Source: an uncultured Clostridia bacterium (GTDB lineage Bacteria; Bacillota; Clostridia; Christensenellales; UBA1242). Taken from it: 14,827 nt of DNA. The translations under genes were made by a program, and so were the position numbers. Every line of letters starts with the position of its first letter. Position 1 is the stretch's first letter. Below the pieces are notes generated by a model that saw only the letters and a program-made list of their open reading frames with translations, was not told the origin of the DNA and did no database searches. Shown piece after piece: positions 1 to 5,446 of the stretch. Where the stretch lies: NCBI GenBank assembly GCA_937895935.1, contig CALBKX010000040.1, forward strand, positions 1 to 14,827, written 5' to 3'.

Positions 1-2
1 AT

Positions 3-203
3 ATCAACAATCAAATTACAGAACTTATGAAAGTGATTGAAAGTTATCCACAATCGGCAACGGAACTTATGGAAAAATTAAACCTAAAATCTCGTTTAGG
101 ATTTAGAAAAAACTATCTGCAACCCGCCCTAGATGCTGGACTAATTGGAATGACCGAACCCGACAAACCAACAAGCAAAAATCAAAAGTATTTTAAAATT
201 TAA
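3..203 (+). CDS. C-terminal end of a Fic/AlbA_2-type protein (winged helix), 5' end outside window
   Basis: The reading frame is open from the left edge and stops at TAA 201-203, giving 66 residues. Seen: a helix-rich stretch with ATELMEKLNLKSR followed by FRKNYLQPALDAGLIGMTEP and PDKPTSKNQKY. From family knowledge, this ending is the C-terminal winged-helix DNA-binding domain shared by many Fic proteins and by AlbA_2/HATPase proteins (COG2865). Which of the two enzyme types it belonged to cannot be decided, because the catalytic part is missing. The next gene starts 13 bp downstream with its own strong ribosome binding site, so the two may be co-transcribed. A full AlbA_2 protein of a related class lies at 5619-6980. 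Confidence 0.7.
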   Translation: MNNQITELMKVIESYPQSATELMEKLNLKSRLGFRKNYLQPALDAGLIGMTEPDKPTSKNQKYFKI

Positions 204-216
204 CAAGGAGGAGTGT

Positions 217-546
217 ATGAAAGAGAAAGATAAAATCTCTAAATTAAAAAAGAAAACAAAAGATGTTTTTTCTGTTGTTGGTTATTTTTTATTACTACTT
301 ATAATAACTTTTATATTAACTTTTGTTATAGCAAATGCATTAGTAAATCTAAAATTAATTAGCCTAAATATTGCTGTAATAGGTACTTTTTCTTTGTCTT
401 TTTTATTAACAACGATTTTAACAATTATTCACTTTATAAAAAAAGAAAAAAACAAAAAAACGTGTTTTAGGGTTTTAAATTTTGTAAAATACTATATCTT
501 ATATATGATTATAATGGATTGGCAATATCAATCAAATCCAGTATAG
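217..546 (+). CDS. Small hydrophobic membrane protein, probably the 5' part of a frameshifted gene
   Basis: This 109-residue frame starts at ATG 217 behind the strong site AAGGAGG (206-212). Seen: a lysine-rich cytoplasmic start (residues 2-16), a membrane segment at about 19-42, a second at about 48-72, a lysine-rich loop (FIKKEKNKK), and a hydrophobic stretch near 88-100. It stops at 544-546 while an overlapping frame carries on with more membrane segments. I infer that one four- or five-helix membrane protein was split by a -1 shift between about 500 and 546. Runs of seven A at 437-460 are slippage-prone, but they lie before a TAG (468-470) in the second frame, so they do not simply explain the shift. 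Function unrecognised. Confidence 0.55.
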   Translation: MKEKDKISKLKKKTKDVFSVVGYFLLLLIITFILTFVIANALVNLKLISLNIAVIGTFSLSFLLTTILTIIHFIKKEKNKKTCFRVLNFVKYYILYMIIMDWQYQSNPV

Positions 547-914
547 AAATAACCATGGACGAAGCTAAAAATTTGATTGGTATTGAATTAAGCTTATTTG
601 CTATATTGACGGCATTGGTCGTTACATGGTGTGTTATCACAGAAAAGGAAATTGATAAAAACAAATTAAATTCTGAGCCATTTGGTGTTCAAGAGAGAAA
701 AACAAAAATAATAAACGATTACAATAGCAAGAACTCGGCAAAGAATTATTTTTGGGATATTATTCCTTTTTGCATTAATTTAACAATAATTTCAACAATA
801 ATAACAAATGTATATATTAATAAAAAATTAGATATATTCACTCAGACTATTTTCACCAAAAAAGTTCATTTGGGTGTATACTACAGGAGAGTTGTCATAA
901 CAAGTTGCGATTAA
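519..914 (+). pseudogene. 3' part of the split membrane protein, running into foreign sequence
   Basis: The frame can be opened at TTG 519 or ATG 555, but neither has a convincing ribosome binding site. That fits a gene fragment better than an independent gene. Seen: after the short stretch MDEAKNLIGIE comes a membrane segment (residues about 22-40), then a charged loop (ERKTKIINDYNSKNSAK), then a second membrane segment (about 81-100). The last 25 or so residues are encoded opposite the methyltransferase remnant on the other strand, so the natural C-terminus has probably been lost at a junction near 825-850. Together with 217-546 it would be one membrane protein of unknown function. Confidence 0.45.
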
Positions 915-1118
915 TTTTTTTAACCCCAAATGGTTGAAATTTATTGCAAAATATTTAAAGAAATTACTTTCGTATGGGTCATCGCAATTACATAGAATAA
1001 TTTTATCTTTAAAATGCTTTTTATAATGTCTCAATTCTTCTTCAATATCTGTAATTTGAGTATAAAATTCATCATTTTTTTTATTTTTCGCATTAGCTAA
1101 ATTTGAATTGTTTGCCAC
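828..1118 (-). pseudogene. N-terminal remnant of an EcoRI-type adenine-specific DNA methyltransferase
   Basis: Read from GTG 1118 on the reverse strand, behind AAAGGAG (1125-1131), with 96 residues. Seen: KKNDEFYTQITDIEEELRHY, KHFKDKIILCNCDDP, and SNFFKYFAINFNHLGLKKL. From family knowledge, this run is characteristic of the start of EcoRI-family adenine methyltransferases, where NCDDPxxSNFFxYF is strongly conserved. The full proteins are several times longer, and the catalytic domain is absent here, so no methylation activity is expected. The frame ends at 828, tail-to-tail with the broken membrane-protein gene, which points to a deletion junction. The intact start and ribosome binding site suggest recent loss. 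Confidence 0.75.
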
Positions 1119-1166
1119 TATTTGCTCCTTTTAGAAGCCAATAGTTGTCTTATTATATAATTAAAC

Positions 1167-1333
1167 AGACCTTCTATTCTTATAATAGTTATGTTAATTT
1201 TTGCCATTTACCTAAATAAAAGACATCTATTTTTACGAAAATGATAAATTTTAATACAATTTTCAAGAAAGTATGTTATAATGGACTTGTTAAATAATCA
1301 AAAGAAGCCACTTATTATAAGAATAGGTGGTCT
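1167..1333. repeat. Imperfect 22-bp inverted repeat pair (1167-1188 and 1312-1333)
   Basis: The left arm reads AGACCTTCTATTCTTATAA onward. The right arm is its reverse complement with a perfect 14-bp core (CTATTCTTATAATA at 1174-1187 against 1313-1326), two mismatches, and a matching outer AGACC/GGTCT. The 123 bp between carry no gene. I see no flanking direct repeat, so a transposon-like origin is not supported. The right arm also forms the local hairpin at 1306-1333, so the left arm could compete with it in a longer transcript. Confidence 0.6.
1274..1282 (+). promoter_or_regulatory. Extended -10 promoter element
   Basis: TGTTATAAT is a TGN-TATAAT extended -10. No good -35 box is seen about 17 bp upstream, which extended -10 promoters tolerate. 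Transcription would start near 1289, about 17 bp before the terminator-like hairpin at 1306-1337. Confidence 0.45.
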
Positions 1334-1337
1334 TTTT
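1306..1337 (+). terminator. Rho-independent terminator or attenuator upstream of integrase 1
   Basis: AGCCACTTATT (1306-1316) pairs with AATAGGTGGTCT (1322-1333), with one G-T pair and one bulged T. The loop is ATAAG and TTTTC follows. Because the -10 element at 1274-1282 lies just before it, it would end a transcript of roughly 50 nt unless read through. That could limit expression of the integrase downstream. Confidence 0.55.
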
Positions 1338-1440
1338 CTATGGTTTTCAAAATTAATTTTAAGAAATTTTCAAAATAAGAATTTACTCCCTTAATTTTTT
1401 AACATTAGATGTCCTTATAATAATGGGAGACAAGAGGAAA

Positions 1441-1668
1441 GCGACACCTTTAGGTGGCATTTTCATAGGGTCGACCTTATTTCAATCAAGAAAATTTGCC
1501 GTGGCAAAAAATTGCACAACAATTTCAATGCGATAGCATTATTTTCTTTGATTATAAAGATAGAAGGGCAACCTTTACAAGTTAAAATATACGAGGAGGA
1601 AAGACGATTATATCTGGCGATATAATCAACCCTTTCTCGCAAATAAAATTGCAAGCACTTTTGCTTGC
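1441..1668 (+). promoter_or_regulatory. Highly structured leader of integrase 1 (at least six hairpins, cloverleaf-like junction)
   Basis: Seen: CACC/GGTG (1445-1456); TTTGCC-GT-GGCAAA (1495-1508); AAATTG-CACAA-CAATTT (1509-1525); AATGC-GATA-GCATT (1527-1540); an outer stem AATCAAGAAAAT (1484-1495) with ATTTTCTTTGATT (1541-1553) that encloses these last three; GATTATAT-CTGGCG-ATATAATC (1606-1627); and GCAAGCA-CTTT-TGCTTGC (1651-1668). The last ends three bases before the AAAAGGAG of integrase 1. A GAGGAGG motif at 1594-1600 has no start codon at a usable distance. The stretch may be a structured leader RNA, or DNA hairpins bound by a recombination protein. It does not match an RNA family that I can name. 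Confidence 0.5.
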
Positions 1669-1684
1669 TCAAAAGGAGTAAATT

Positions 1685-2620
1685 ATGAAACTTAAAGAAT
1701 GGCTAAGTGTATGGCTAGAAAAATACACAAAACACACTGTAAAACTGCGAACCTATGACCGATACAAATACATCATAGAAAAGCACATCAATCCTAAACT
1801 TGGGGATTATGATTTAGATGACCTAAATGGTGAGATTTTTCAAGATTTTGTTTTGAGTGAACTTGAAAATGGTAATCTAAATAACAACGGAAAACTTGCA
1901 AACAACTCGGTTATTGGAATTGTGAATGTTTTGAAAGGTAGTATGGCACTCGCTAAATCATTGGATAAAGTGAAAAGAGATGAAATAAAGAAAATTAAGT
2001 TGCCAAGTCCAACCGAAAAACCAGTTACAGCTTTTGAAAAATGCGAGCAAGAAAAAATTGAAAAATATTGTCTTGCTTCAAACAAAAGCAATTACATTGG
2101 GATTGTGCTTTGCCTTTATACTGGAATCAGACTTGGAGAACTATTGGCTCTCACTTGGGAAGATATAGATTTTCAAACAGGAATTATGAGCATAACAAAA
2201 ACTAGTTATAGAATTAAAGAGAATGGAGTGCCTAGAATTGTGATAGATAATCCAAAAACAAAAAATTCAAGCAGAGTTATACCGCTTCCAAAAGCATTAT
2301 TAGATATTTTGAAAAAAATTAAGAAAACATCTAATTCAAAATATGTTATATCTACTCGCACTGGTGGAATTGTTGGGACAAGGGCTTATCAAAGAACTTA
2401 TGAAAGAATTTTGAGTAAAATTGGAGTTAGTTACAAAAACTTTCACTCACTTCGTCATACTTTTGCAACTCGTGCTATTGAAATGGGAATGGACGTTAAA
2501 ACCCTGTCAGAAATTCTTGGACATAAAAACCCAGTTGTAACTCTTACAAGGTACACCCACTCAATGATGTCTTATAAAACAGATATGATGAATAAAATGG
2601 GAAAAATGCTTGCTGTCTAG
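1685..2620 (+). CDS. Tyrosine recombinase / site-specific integrase (integrase 1)
   Basis: Cuts and rejoins DNA at attachment sites to integrate or excise a mobile element. The 311 residues are the usual size for arm-binding, core-binding and catalytic domains. Seen: an N-terminal SAM-like region (about 1-95) and a catalytic domain (about 110-300) with all signature residues: Arg149 (TGIRLGE), Lys191/193 (PKTKNSSR), His254 and Arg257 (HSLRHTFATR), His280 (LGHKNP) and nucleophile Tyr290 (TRYTHS). The enzyme should be active. It starts at ATG 1685 after AAAAGGAG (1671-1678). Its leader is exceptionally rich in hairpins. It is related to integrase 2 at 7572, with an identical 19-bp stretch at the HSLRHT motif. 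No excisionase gene is recognisable next to it. Confidence 0.93.
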   Translation: MKLKEWLSVWLEKYTKHTVKLRTYDRYKYIIEKHINPKLGDYDLDDLNGEIFQDFVLSELENGNLNNNGKLANNSVIGIVNVLKGSMALAKSLDKVKRDEIKKIKLPSPTEKPVTAFEKCEQEKIEKYCLASNKSNYIGIVLCLYTGIRLGELLALTWEDIDFQTGIMSITKTSYRIKENGVPRIVIDNPKTKNSSRVIPLPKALLDILKKIKKTSNSKYVISTRTGGIVGTRAYQRTYERILSKIGVSYKNFHSLRHTFATRAIEMGMDVKTLSEILGHKNPVVTLTRYTHSMMSYKTDMMNKMGKMLAV

Positions 2621-2737
2621 TTTTTTTGCATCGTCTATTGAAATAATAAAAAAGCCAATTTATGAACTAGAAAAAATTGCAAAACCCAAACGAAGAAGAA
2701 AAAAATTTTGAGATGTAAAAAGTGTGTCACACAAGTA
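2621..2737 (+). other. Intergenic stretch with a short coding relic and a small palindrome
   Basis: Directly after integrase 1, another frame reads SSIEIIKKPIYELEKIAKPK then an arginine/lysine-rich end, and stops at 2710-2712. It has no start codon, so it may be a relic of a gene tail. A perfect palindrome GTGTG-T-CACAC lies at 2722-2732, six bases before the next -35 box. It could be a repressor or integrase site. Confidence 0.25.
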
Positions 2738-2765
2738 TTGACTTTGAAAAATCTTATGATAGAAT
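2738..2765 (+). promoter_or_regulatory. Promoter of the toxin-like/CPCC unit
   Basis: TTGACT (2738-2743) and TAGAAT (2760-2765) are 16 bp apart. The expected start, near 2771, coincides with the first base of the hairpin at 2772. The mRNA would therefore begin with that hairpin. Confidence 0.6.
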
Positions 2766-2771
2766 GCAAAT

Positions 2772-2808
2772 AAAAGGTTGAAGAAACGCGATTGTTCTTC
2801 AACCTTTT
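2772..2808 (+). promoter_or_regulatory. Perfect 14-bp hairpin at the 5' end of the toxin-unit mRNA
   Basis: AAAAGGTTGAAGAA (2772-2785) and TTCTTCAACCTTTT (2795-2808) form a perfect stem with a 9-base loop. The CCTTTT at 2803-2808 can instead pair with the AAAAGG (2816-2821) of the only ribosome binding site before the next gene. Two mutually exclusive folds are therefore possible: ribosome site open or hidden. It could also act as a weak terminator, since GCATTTT follows. Confidence 0.5.
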
Positions 2809-2837
2809 GCATTTTAAAAGGAGATATGATATAATAA

Positions 2838-3167
2838 ATGGAGAAAGGTCCTAGTACTTATGCTGAATACTGGACAAGTGAATATGCTGAAGTAAATCAT
2901 TTTTATGCTCACGGATACGATATGGGATATACATATATAACAGATTACTCACAAGCGGCTATAAATTTTGCGTTAAAAAAGGGAGATAACATAATATCTT
3001 TTACAGCAAATGAAAAAAAATTTCATTCAACTTACAAATATGATGTAGAAACGAATGAATTTATTATTATTTCTAGGGATGGTAAAATTGTTACGTATTA
3101 TTTACCTGAAGACGGAATTGATTATTTCTATAGTCAATTTGATAAATATGGAGATTATTGGAATTAA
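2838..3167 (+). CDS. Standalone BECR/CdiA-CT-like toxin domain protein
   Basis: 109 residues with no signal peptide. Seen: HFYAHGYDMGYTYITDYSQAA (residues 21-41), then YKYDVETNEFIIISRDGKIVTYYLP (66-90). From family knowledge, the order HF..HG / s..eY..aA / Y.yD..TneF.v...G.i.T...P matches the small RNase-type BECR-fold domains found at the C-termini of polymorphic and contact-dependent toxins. Here the domain has no secretion or repeat region, so it is a free-standing or broken-off toxin module. ATG 2838 follows a TAA directly and sits 14 bases from AAAAGGAG, which is long and suggests weak translation. The CPCC gene 12 bp downstream is a plausible immunity partner. Toxicity and substrate are inferred. 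Confidence 0.6.
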   Translation: MEKGPSTYAEYWTSEYAEVNHFYAHGYDMGYTYITDYSQAAINFALKKGDNIISFTANEKKFHSTYKYDVETNEFIIISRDGKIVTYYLPEDGIDYFYSQFDKYGDYWN

Positions 3168-3179
3168 AAGGAGAAAGTT

Positions 3180-3476
3180 ATGAAAGAAAAAATTGAAGAT
3201 AAAACAACCCACGCAAACAAATGCAAAATATGTGGAATGGGAAATATAAATTTCATTCACGATATATGTATATATTGCGGCTGGGAAGATGATGATATTC
3301 AAAACGAACAGCCAGATTATATGGGCGGTGCAAATCATATGAGTTTTAATCAATATAAGAAATTTTGGGAAGAAAATAAAAAAGAAATTTTGAATGCTGA
3401 CAATACTTGCTTTAAAGCAATTGATTTAGCAAGAAAATATTATGAAAAAAATTATAAAAATCATAAGTTGAATTAA
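3180..3476 (+). CDS. CPCC-family cysteine-rich protein, candidate immunity protein
   Basis: 98 residues. Seen: CKICGMGNINF, then IHDICIYCGWEDDDIQNEQP and DYMGGANHMSFNQYKKFW. From family knowledge, this is the cysteine-rich CPCC domain (Pfam Cys_rich_CPCC), with a paired-cysteine metal-binding knuckle followed by the hallmark WEDDxxQNxxPDYxGGAN. Members are often found beside polymorphic toxins and are thought to serve as immunity proteins. The gene starts 12 bp after the toxin-like gene with a good AAAAGGAG, stronger than that of its upstream partner, as would suit an antidote made in excess. A terminator overlaps its stop codon. The immunity role is inferred from context. Confidence 0.75.
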   Translation: MKEKIEDKTTHANKCKICGMGNINFIHDICIYCGWEDDDIQNEQPDYMGGANHMSFNQYKKFWEENKKEILNADNTCFKAIDLARKYYEKNYKNHKLN

Positions 3477-3497
3477 GTTTAACCTATGATTTTTTTG
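3456..3497 (+). terminator. Terminator closing the toxin-like/CPCC unit
   Basis: AAAAATCATAAGTT (3456-3469) pairs with AACCTATGATTTTT (3481-3494) with a single A-C mismatch, followed by more T. The stop codon of the CPCC gene lies in the loop. It separates this unit from the DUF4417 gene, whose ribosome binding site follows at 3499-3504. Confidence 0.65.
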
Positions 3498-3509
3498 TAA
3501 GGAGTTTTT

Positions 3510-4241
3510 ATGAAGGAAAAATATGAAGTTGATAACAATTTAACACAAGAAAAAACTGAATATGAAAAAGAAAAGTTAACGAAAAAACTTAAACTAGTTA
3601 GAAATGAATTTAAAACAGTTGGTAAATATGGTATGCCACTAATTAAAAAGCAAGAAATTGATTTAGAGAAAATCGATTTGTGGAATTACACAAAGACAAA
3701 ATTGAACGATGGAAATAACAAGAATAAAACAATTCACTTTTTTACTTATGATTGGCTATTTGAAAACGTTTATGAAAAACCAGAACTAGCAATGGAAAAA
3801 TTAAAACAATATTATGCAGTGTTATCTCCAGAATTTAGTTTATACTGGGATATGCCAAAGGCACTCCAAATTTTTAGTACATTTAAAAATAGATGGTGTG
3901 GTGCGTTTTTTCAAAAGCATGGAATGAAAGTAATACCGACAGTATGCTGTGCTGGCGATGATAGTTATGATTTTTGTTTTGATGGTATAGAACAAGGTTC
4001 TGTAGTTGCAGTATCAACTTATTGTAGAGAAGAATATAAGCATGAGGTTATGAAAAGTTATAATAAAATGCTGGAAGTAATTAAACCTACTGGAATTATT
4101 TGTTATGGAACACCGTTTGATGAAATGACAGGAAATATTATGGCTATTAGTCCGTTTGATCAAGAAGAATTAATTACAAAAATGGGCTTTGAAAACTATA
4201 TGAAGAAATATATATCTGGCGAGTTATATCCAACAAGGTAG
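3510..4241 (+). CDS. DUF4417 family protein
   Basis: 243 residues, cytoplasmic, starting at ATG 3510 after AAGGAG (3499-3504). Seen: a charged N-terminus (1-35), GKYGMPLIKK (38-47), IHFFTYDWLFENVY (75-88), VLSPEFSLYWDMPKALQIF (104-122), NRWCGAFFQKHGMKVIPTV (127-145), DFCFDGIEQGSVVAVST (154-170) and ICYGTPFDEM (197-206). These blocks are the conserved core of DUF4417, common in phages, integrative elements and plasmids of Bacillota. Biochemical role unknown; the conserved Asp, Trp and Tyr residues could form an active site, but that is speculation. The next gene begins 7 bp downstream, so the two are probably translated together. Confidence 0.85.
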   Translation: MKEKYEVDNNLTQEKTEYEKEKLTKKLKLVRNEFKTVGKYGMPLIKKQEIDLEKIDLWNYTKTKLNDGNNKNKTIHFFTYDWLFENVYEKPELAMEKLKQYYAVLSPEFSLYWDMPKALQIFSTFKNRWCGAFFQKHGMKVIPTVCCAGDDSYDFCFDGIEQGSVVAVSTYCREEYKHEVMKSYNKMLEVIKPTGIICYGTPFDEMTGNIMAISPFDQEELITKMGFENYMKKYISGELYPTR

Positions 4242-4248
4242 GCACAGC

Positions 4249-5025
4249 ATGAAAGATTTGAAATTAAACATTGAATTACTGCCTAAGGGTGCTTGGGGTA
4301 ATGATTTTAGTAGAACATTGGCTAAAAAAGATTGGGATATTTTAAGAAAAGTTTGCTACGATAAAGCAAATCACAAATGCACAATTTGTGGATTTGAAAC
4401 AGATGATTTAGATGCTCATGAAGTCTGGGATTTTGATGTTGAAACAAAAACTCAAACTCTTAGAGATATAATTGCTATTTGTAGTAAATGTCATGGAGTT
4501 AAACATATAAGAAATTCGCAAAGGTTGGGATATGGAGAAAATGCAAAAAGACATTTTATGGAAGTTAATAACTGTAATGAATTGGAATTTGCGAAGCATT
4601 TAGCCAAAGGTCAAATGGATTTTGAAGAAAGAAATAAAATTTATAGATGGAAGATGATTGCAAATTTAGAAAAGTTTGGTGGCAAAAATATTGAAATTAA
4701 AGAAATCGTTATTCCATTAATTAAATCAGAATATAAACAAGATGAATTAAACCTACTTAAAAATGAATGTGGTTTTGCACCTAGAATTTTAGATGTCAAT
4801 ATTGATAATTACCAAGGGACTATATCTATAACCTGTGACAAAACTAATAAAATTGAATGGTTTGATGAAAATAAAAATTTGTTAGATACAAAATATAATT
4901 TTGGCGAAAAATTTAACACAAATTTTTCTGTTAAAGATTTAAGATGTTCATATTTAAAATTCAAGTTAACAGGAGCGTATGGGGAAAAAGTTTCAAAAAA
5001 ATTTTATTTAATTGAATGTAAATAA
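4249..5025 (+). CDS. HNH-endonuclease-type zinc protein with a C-terminal beta-rich extension
   Basis: 258 residues. Seen: WDILRKVCYDKANHKCTICG with Cys44/Cys47, DAHEVWDFD with His57, IIAICSKCHGVKH with Cys78/Cys81/His82, then GENAKRHFMEVN. From family knowledge, this is the HNH-like group found in phages and mobile elements, where two CxxC pairs bind a structural zinc and the HE motif lies in the beta-beta-alpha-metal site. Residues about 170-258 (KIEWFDENKNLL, FKLTGAYGEK) look like an added Ig-like beta domain. It starts 7 bp after the DUF4417 gene with only AAGG/TAGG as a ribosome site, so translation may be coupled. A DNA-nicking or DNA-cutting role is likely but not shown. Confidence 0.75.
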   Translation: MKDLKLNIELLPKGAWGNDFSRTLAKKDWDILRKVCYDKANHKCTICGFETDDLDAHEVWDFDVETKTQTLRDIIAICSKCHGVKHIRNSQRLGYGENAKRHFMEVNNCNELEFAKHLAKGQMDFEERNKIYRWKMIANLEKFGGKNIEIKEIVIPLIKSEYKQDELNLLKNECGFAPRILDVNIDNYQGTISITCDKTNKIEWFDENKNLLDTKYNFGEKFNTNFSVKDLRCSYLKFKLTGAYGEKVSKKFYLIECK

Positions 5026-5027
5026 TT

Positions 5028-5050
5028 TGACAGCAATTGACATCAAATGT
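5028..5050 (+). repeat. Arm-type-like repeat, left copy (TGACAGCAATTGACA core)
   Basis: Two close copies of TGACAGC/TGACATC in tandem, ending AAATGT. It matches 21 of 23 bases of the copy at 5424-5446. A shorter ATTGACAGCAAATGT lies at 5166-5180. Such short tandem motifs beside a tRNA-derived core are typical of tyrosine-integrase arm sites. Confidence 0.5.
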
Positions 5051-5111
5051 ACCAGTTTTAGGTAGTTTTATAAAGAATTAGTTTATGACTATCGGTCTTT
5101 TTTAGGCACGC

Positions 5112-5134
5112 AAGAAGATTTTTAATCTTCTTTT
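5112..5134 (+). terminator. Hairpin after the DUF4417-HNH pair, possible terminator
   Basis: AAGAAGATT (5112-5120), loop TTT, AATCTTCTT (5124-5132), then TT. The 9-bp stem is perfect but the T-run is short. It lies 87 bp past the HNH gene stop. Confidence 0.4.
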
Positions 5135-5218
5135 GGAGCAAATTTTGGTAGCAGTTGCACCAAAAATTGACAGCAAATGTTTTTTTGTTTAAAAAATTTT
5201 GTTAAAAAATGAGAATAA

Positions 5219-5264
5219 AAAAATCGCCAGAACCCTAGGAAAATAAAGGGTTTTAGCGATTTTT
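5219..5264 (-). terminator. Terminator belonging to the tRNA fragment
   Basis: AAAAATCGC (5219-5227) pairs with GCGATTTTT (5256-5264), and inside it AACCCT (5231-5236) pairs with AGGGTT (5247-5252). It lies just past the 3' end of the reverse-strand tRNA fragment, the normal place for a tRNA terminator. Its loop and 3' half (5236-5260) are repeated at 5363-5387. Confidence 0.6.
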
Positions 5265-5270
5265 AATGAG

Positions 5271-5318
5271 TGGAGCTACTGACGGGAATCGGACCCGTGA
5301 CCCCCACCTTACCAAGGT
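5271..5318 (-). tRNA. 3' fragment of tRNA-Thr(GGT), probably an attachment-site core
   Basis: On the reverse strand: anticodon loop TTGGTAA (5315-5309), stem side GGTGG, variable GGGTC, T-arm ACGGG-TCCGATT-CCCGT (5298-5282), acceptor CAGTAGC, discriminator T and CCA (5273-5271). The 5' half is missing. The 5' side of the anticodon stem reads CGACC where CCACC is needed to pair with GGTGG, so similarity to the tRNA ends near 5318. A gene this incomplete cannot make tRNA. A conserved tRNA 3' end is what integrative elements carry in their attP core. Confidence 0.7.
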
Positions 5319-5332
5319 CGGGGTCTAGTAAA

Positions 5333-5350
5333 ATAGAGTGTGTGCTCTAT
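5333..5350 (+). repeat. Small palindrome beside the tRNA fragment
   Basis: ATAGAG (5333-5338) and CTCTAT (5345-5350) are separated by TGTGTG. It lies between the tRNA fragment and the right 25-bp repeat. It could be an integrase or excisionase contact or a chance hairpin. Confidence 0.3.
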
Positions 5351-5423
5351 GGATAAAAACATTAGGAAAATAAAGGGTTTTAGCGATATAAGAAAATATT
5401 TGCTGTCTTTTGTTTGATAAAAA

Positions 5424-5446
5424 TGACAGCAATTGACAGCGAATGT
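5424..5446 (+). repeat. Arm-type-like repeat, right copy
   Basis: TGACAGCAATTGACAGC, ending GAATGT, differs from 5028-5050 at two bases. An inverted ATTTGCTGTC lies just before it at 5398-5407. A 12-bp inverted repeat, TTTTAGGTAGTT at 5056-5067 and AACTACCTAAAA at 5476-5487, brackets much of the module. Confidence 0.5.

Larger units (their letters stand above)
5236..5387 (+). repeat. Exact 25-bp direct repeat (5236-5260 and 5363-5387)
   Basis: Both copies read TAGGAAAATAAAGGGTTTTA then GCGAT, with no mismatch. The left copy is part of the tRNA terminator. The right copy is that half alone, out of context, so it looks like a duplicated or recombined piece. The copies flank the tRNA fragment. 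Confidence 0.7.

Noticed and set aside
1395..1627. Forward open frame ending EGQPLQVKIYEEERRLYLAI, which looks protein-like
   Set aside because: It lacks an ATG and a spaced ribosome binding site and runs straight through the hairpins. It was kept only as a possible old coding relic, not annotated.
1441..1668. CRISPR array or tandem repeat array
   Set aside because: The hairpins all differ in sequence and spacing, so there is no repeat-spacer pattern.
1463..1672. Reverse-strand open frame of 69 codons in the integrase 1 leader
   Set aside because: It has no ribosome binding site or recognisable motif and is coded through symmetric hairpins, which tend to keep both strands open. The structured-leader explanation fits better.
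2829..2835. TATAAT with TTGCAT 17 bp upstream, suggesting a leaderless promoter for the toxin-like gene
   Set aside because: The -10 overlaps the bases directly before the start codon, so transcription would begin inside the gene. The promoter at 2738-2765 is better placed.
5271..5350. A complete tRNA gene with an insertion between the D-arm and anticodon arm (TAGAGC seen at about 5344-5349 in reverse)
   Set aside because: Only a few D-arm-like bases match, no acceptor 5' half is present, and the spacing is about 22 bases too long. A 3' fragment is the simpler reading.
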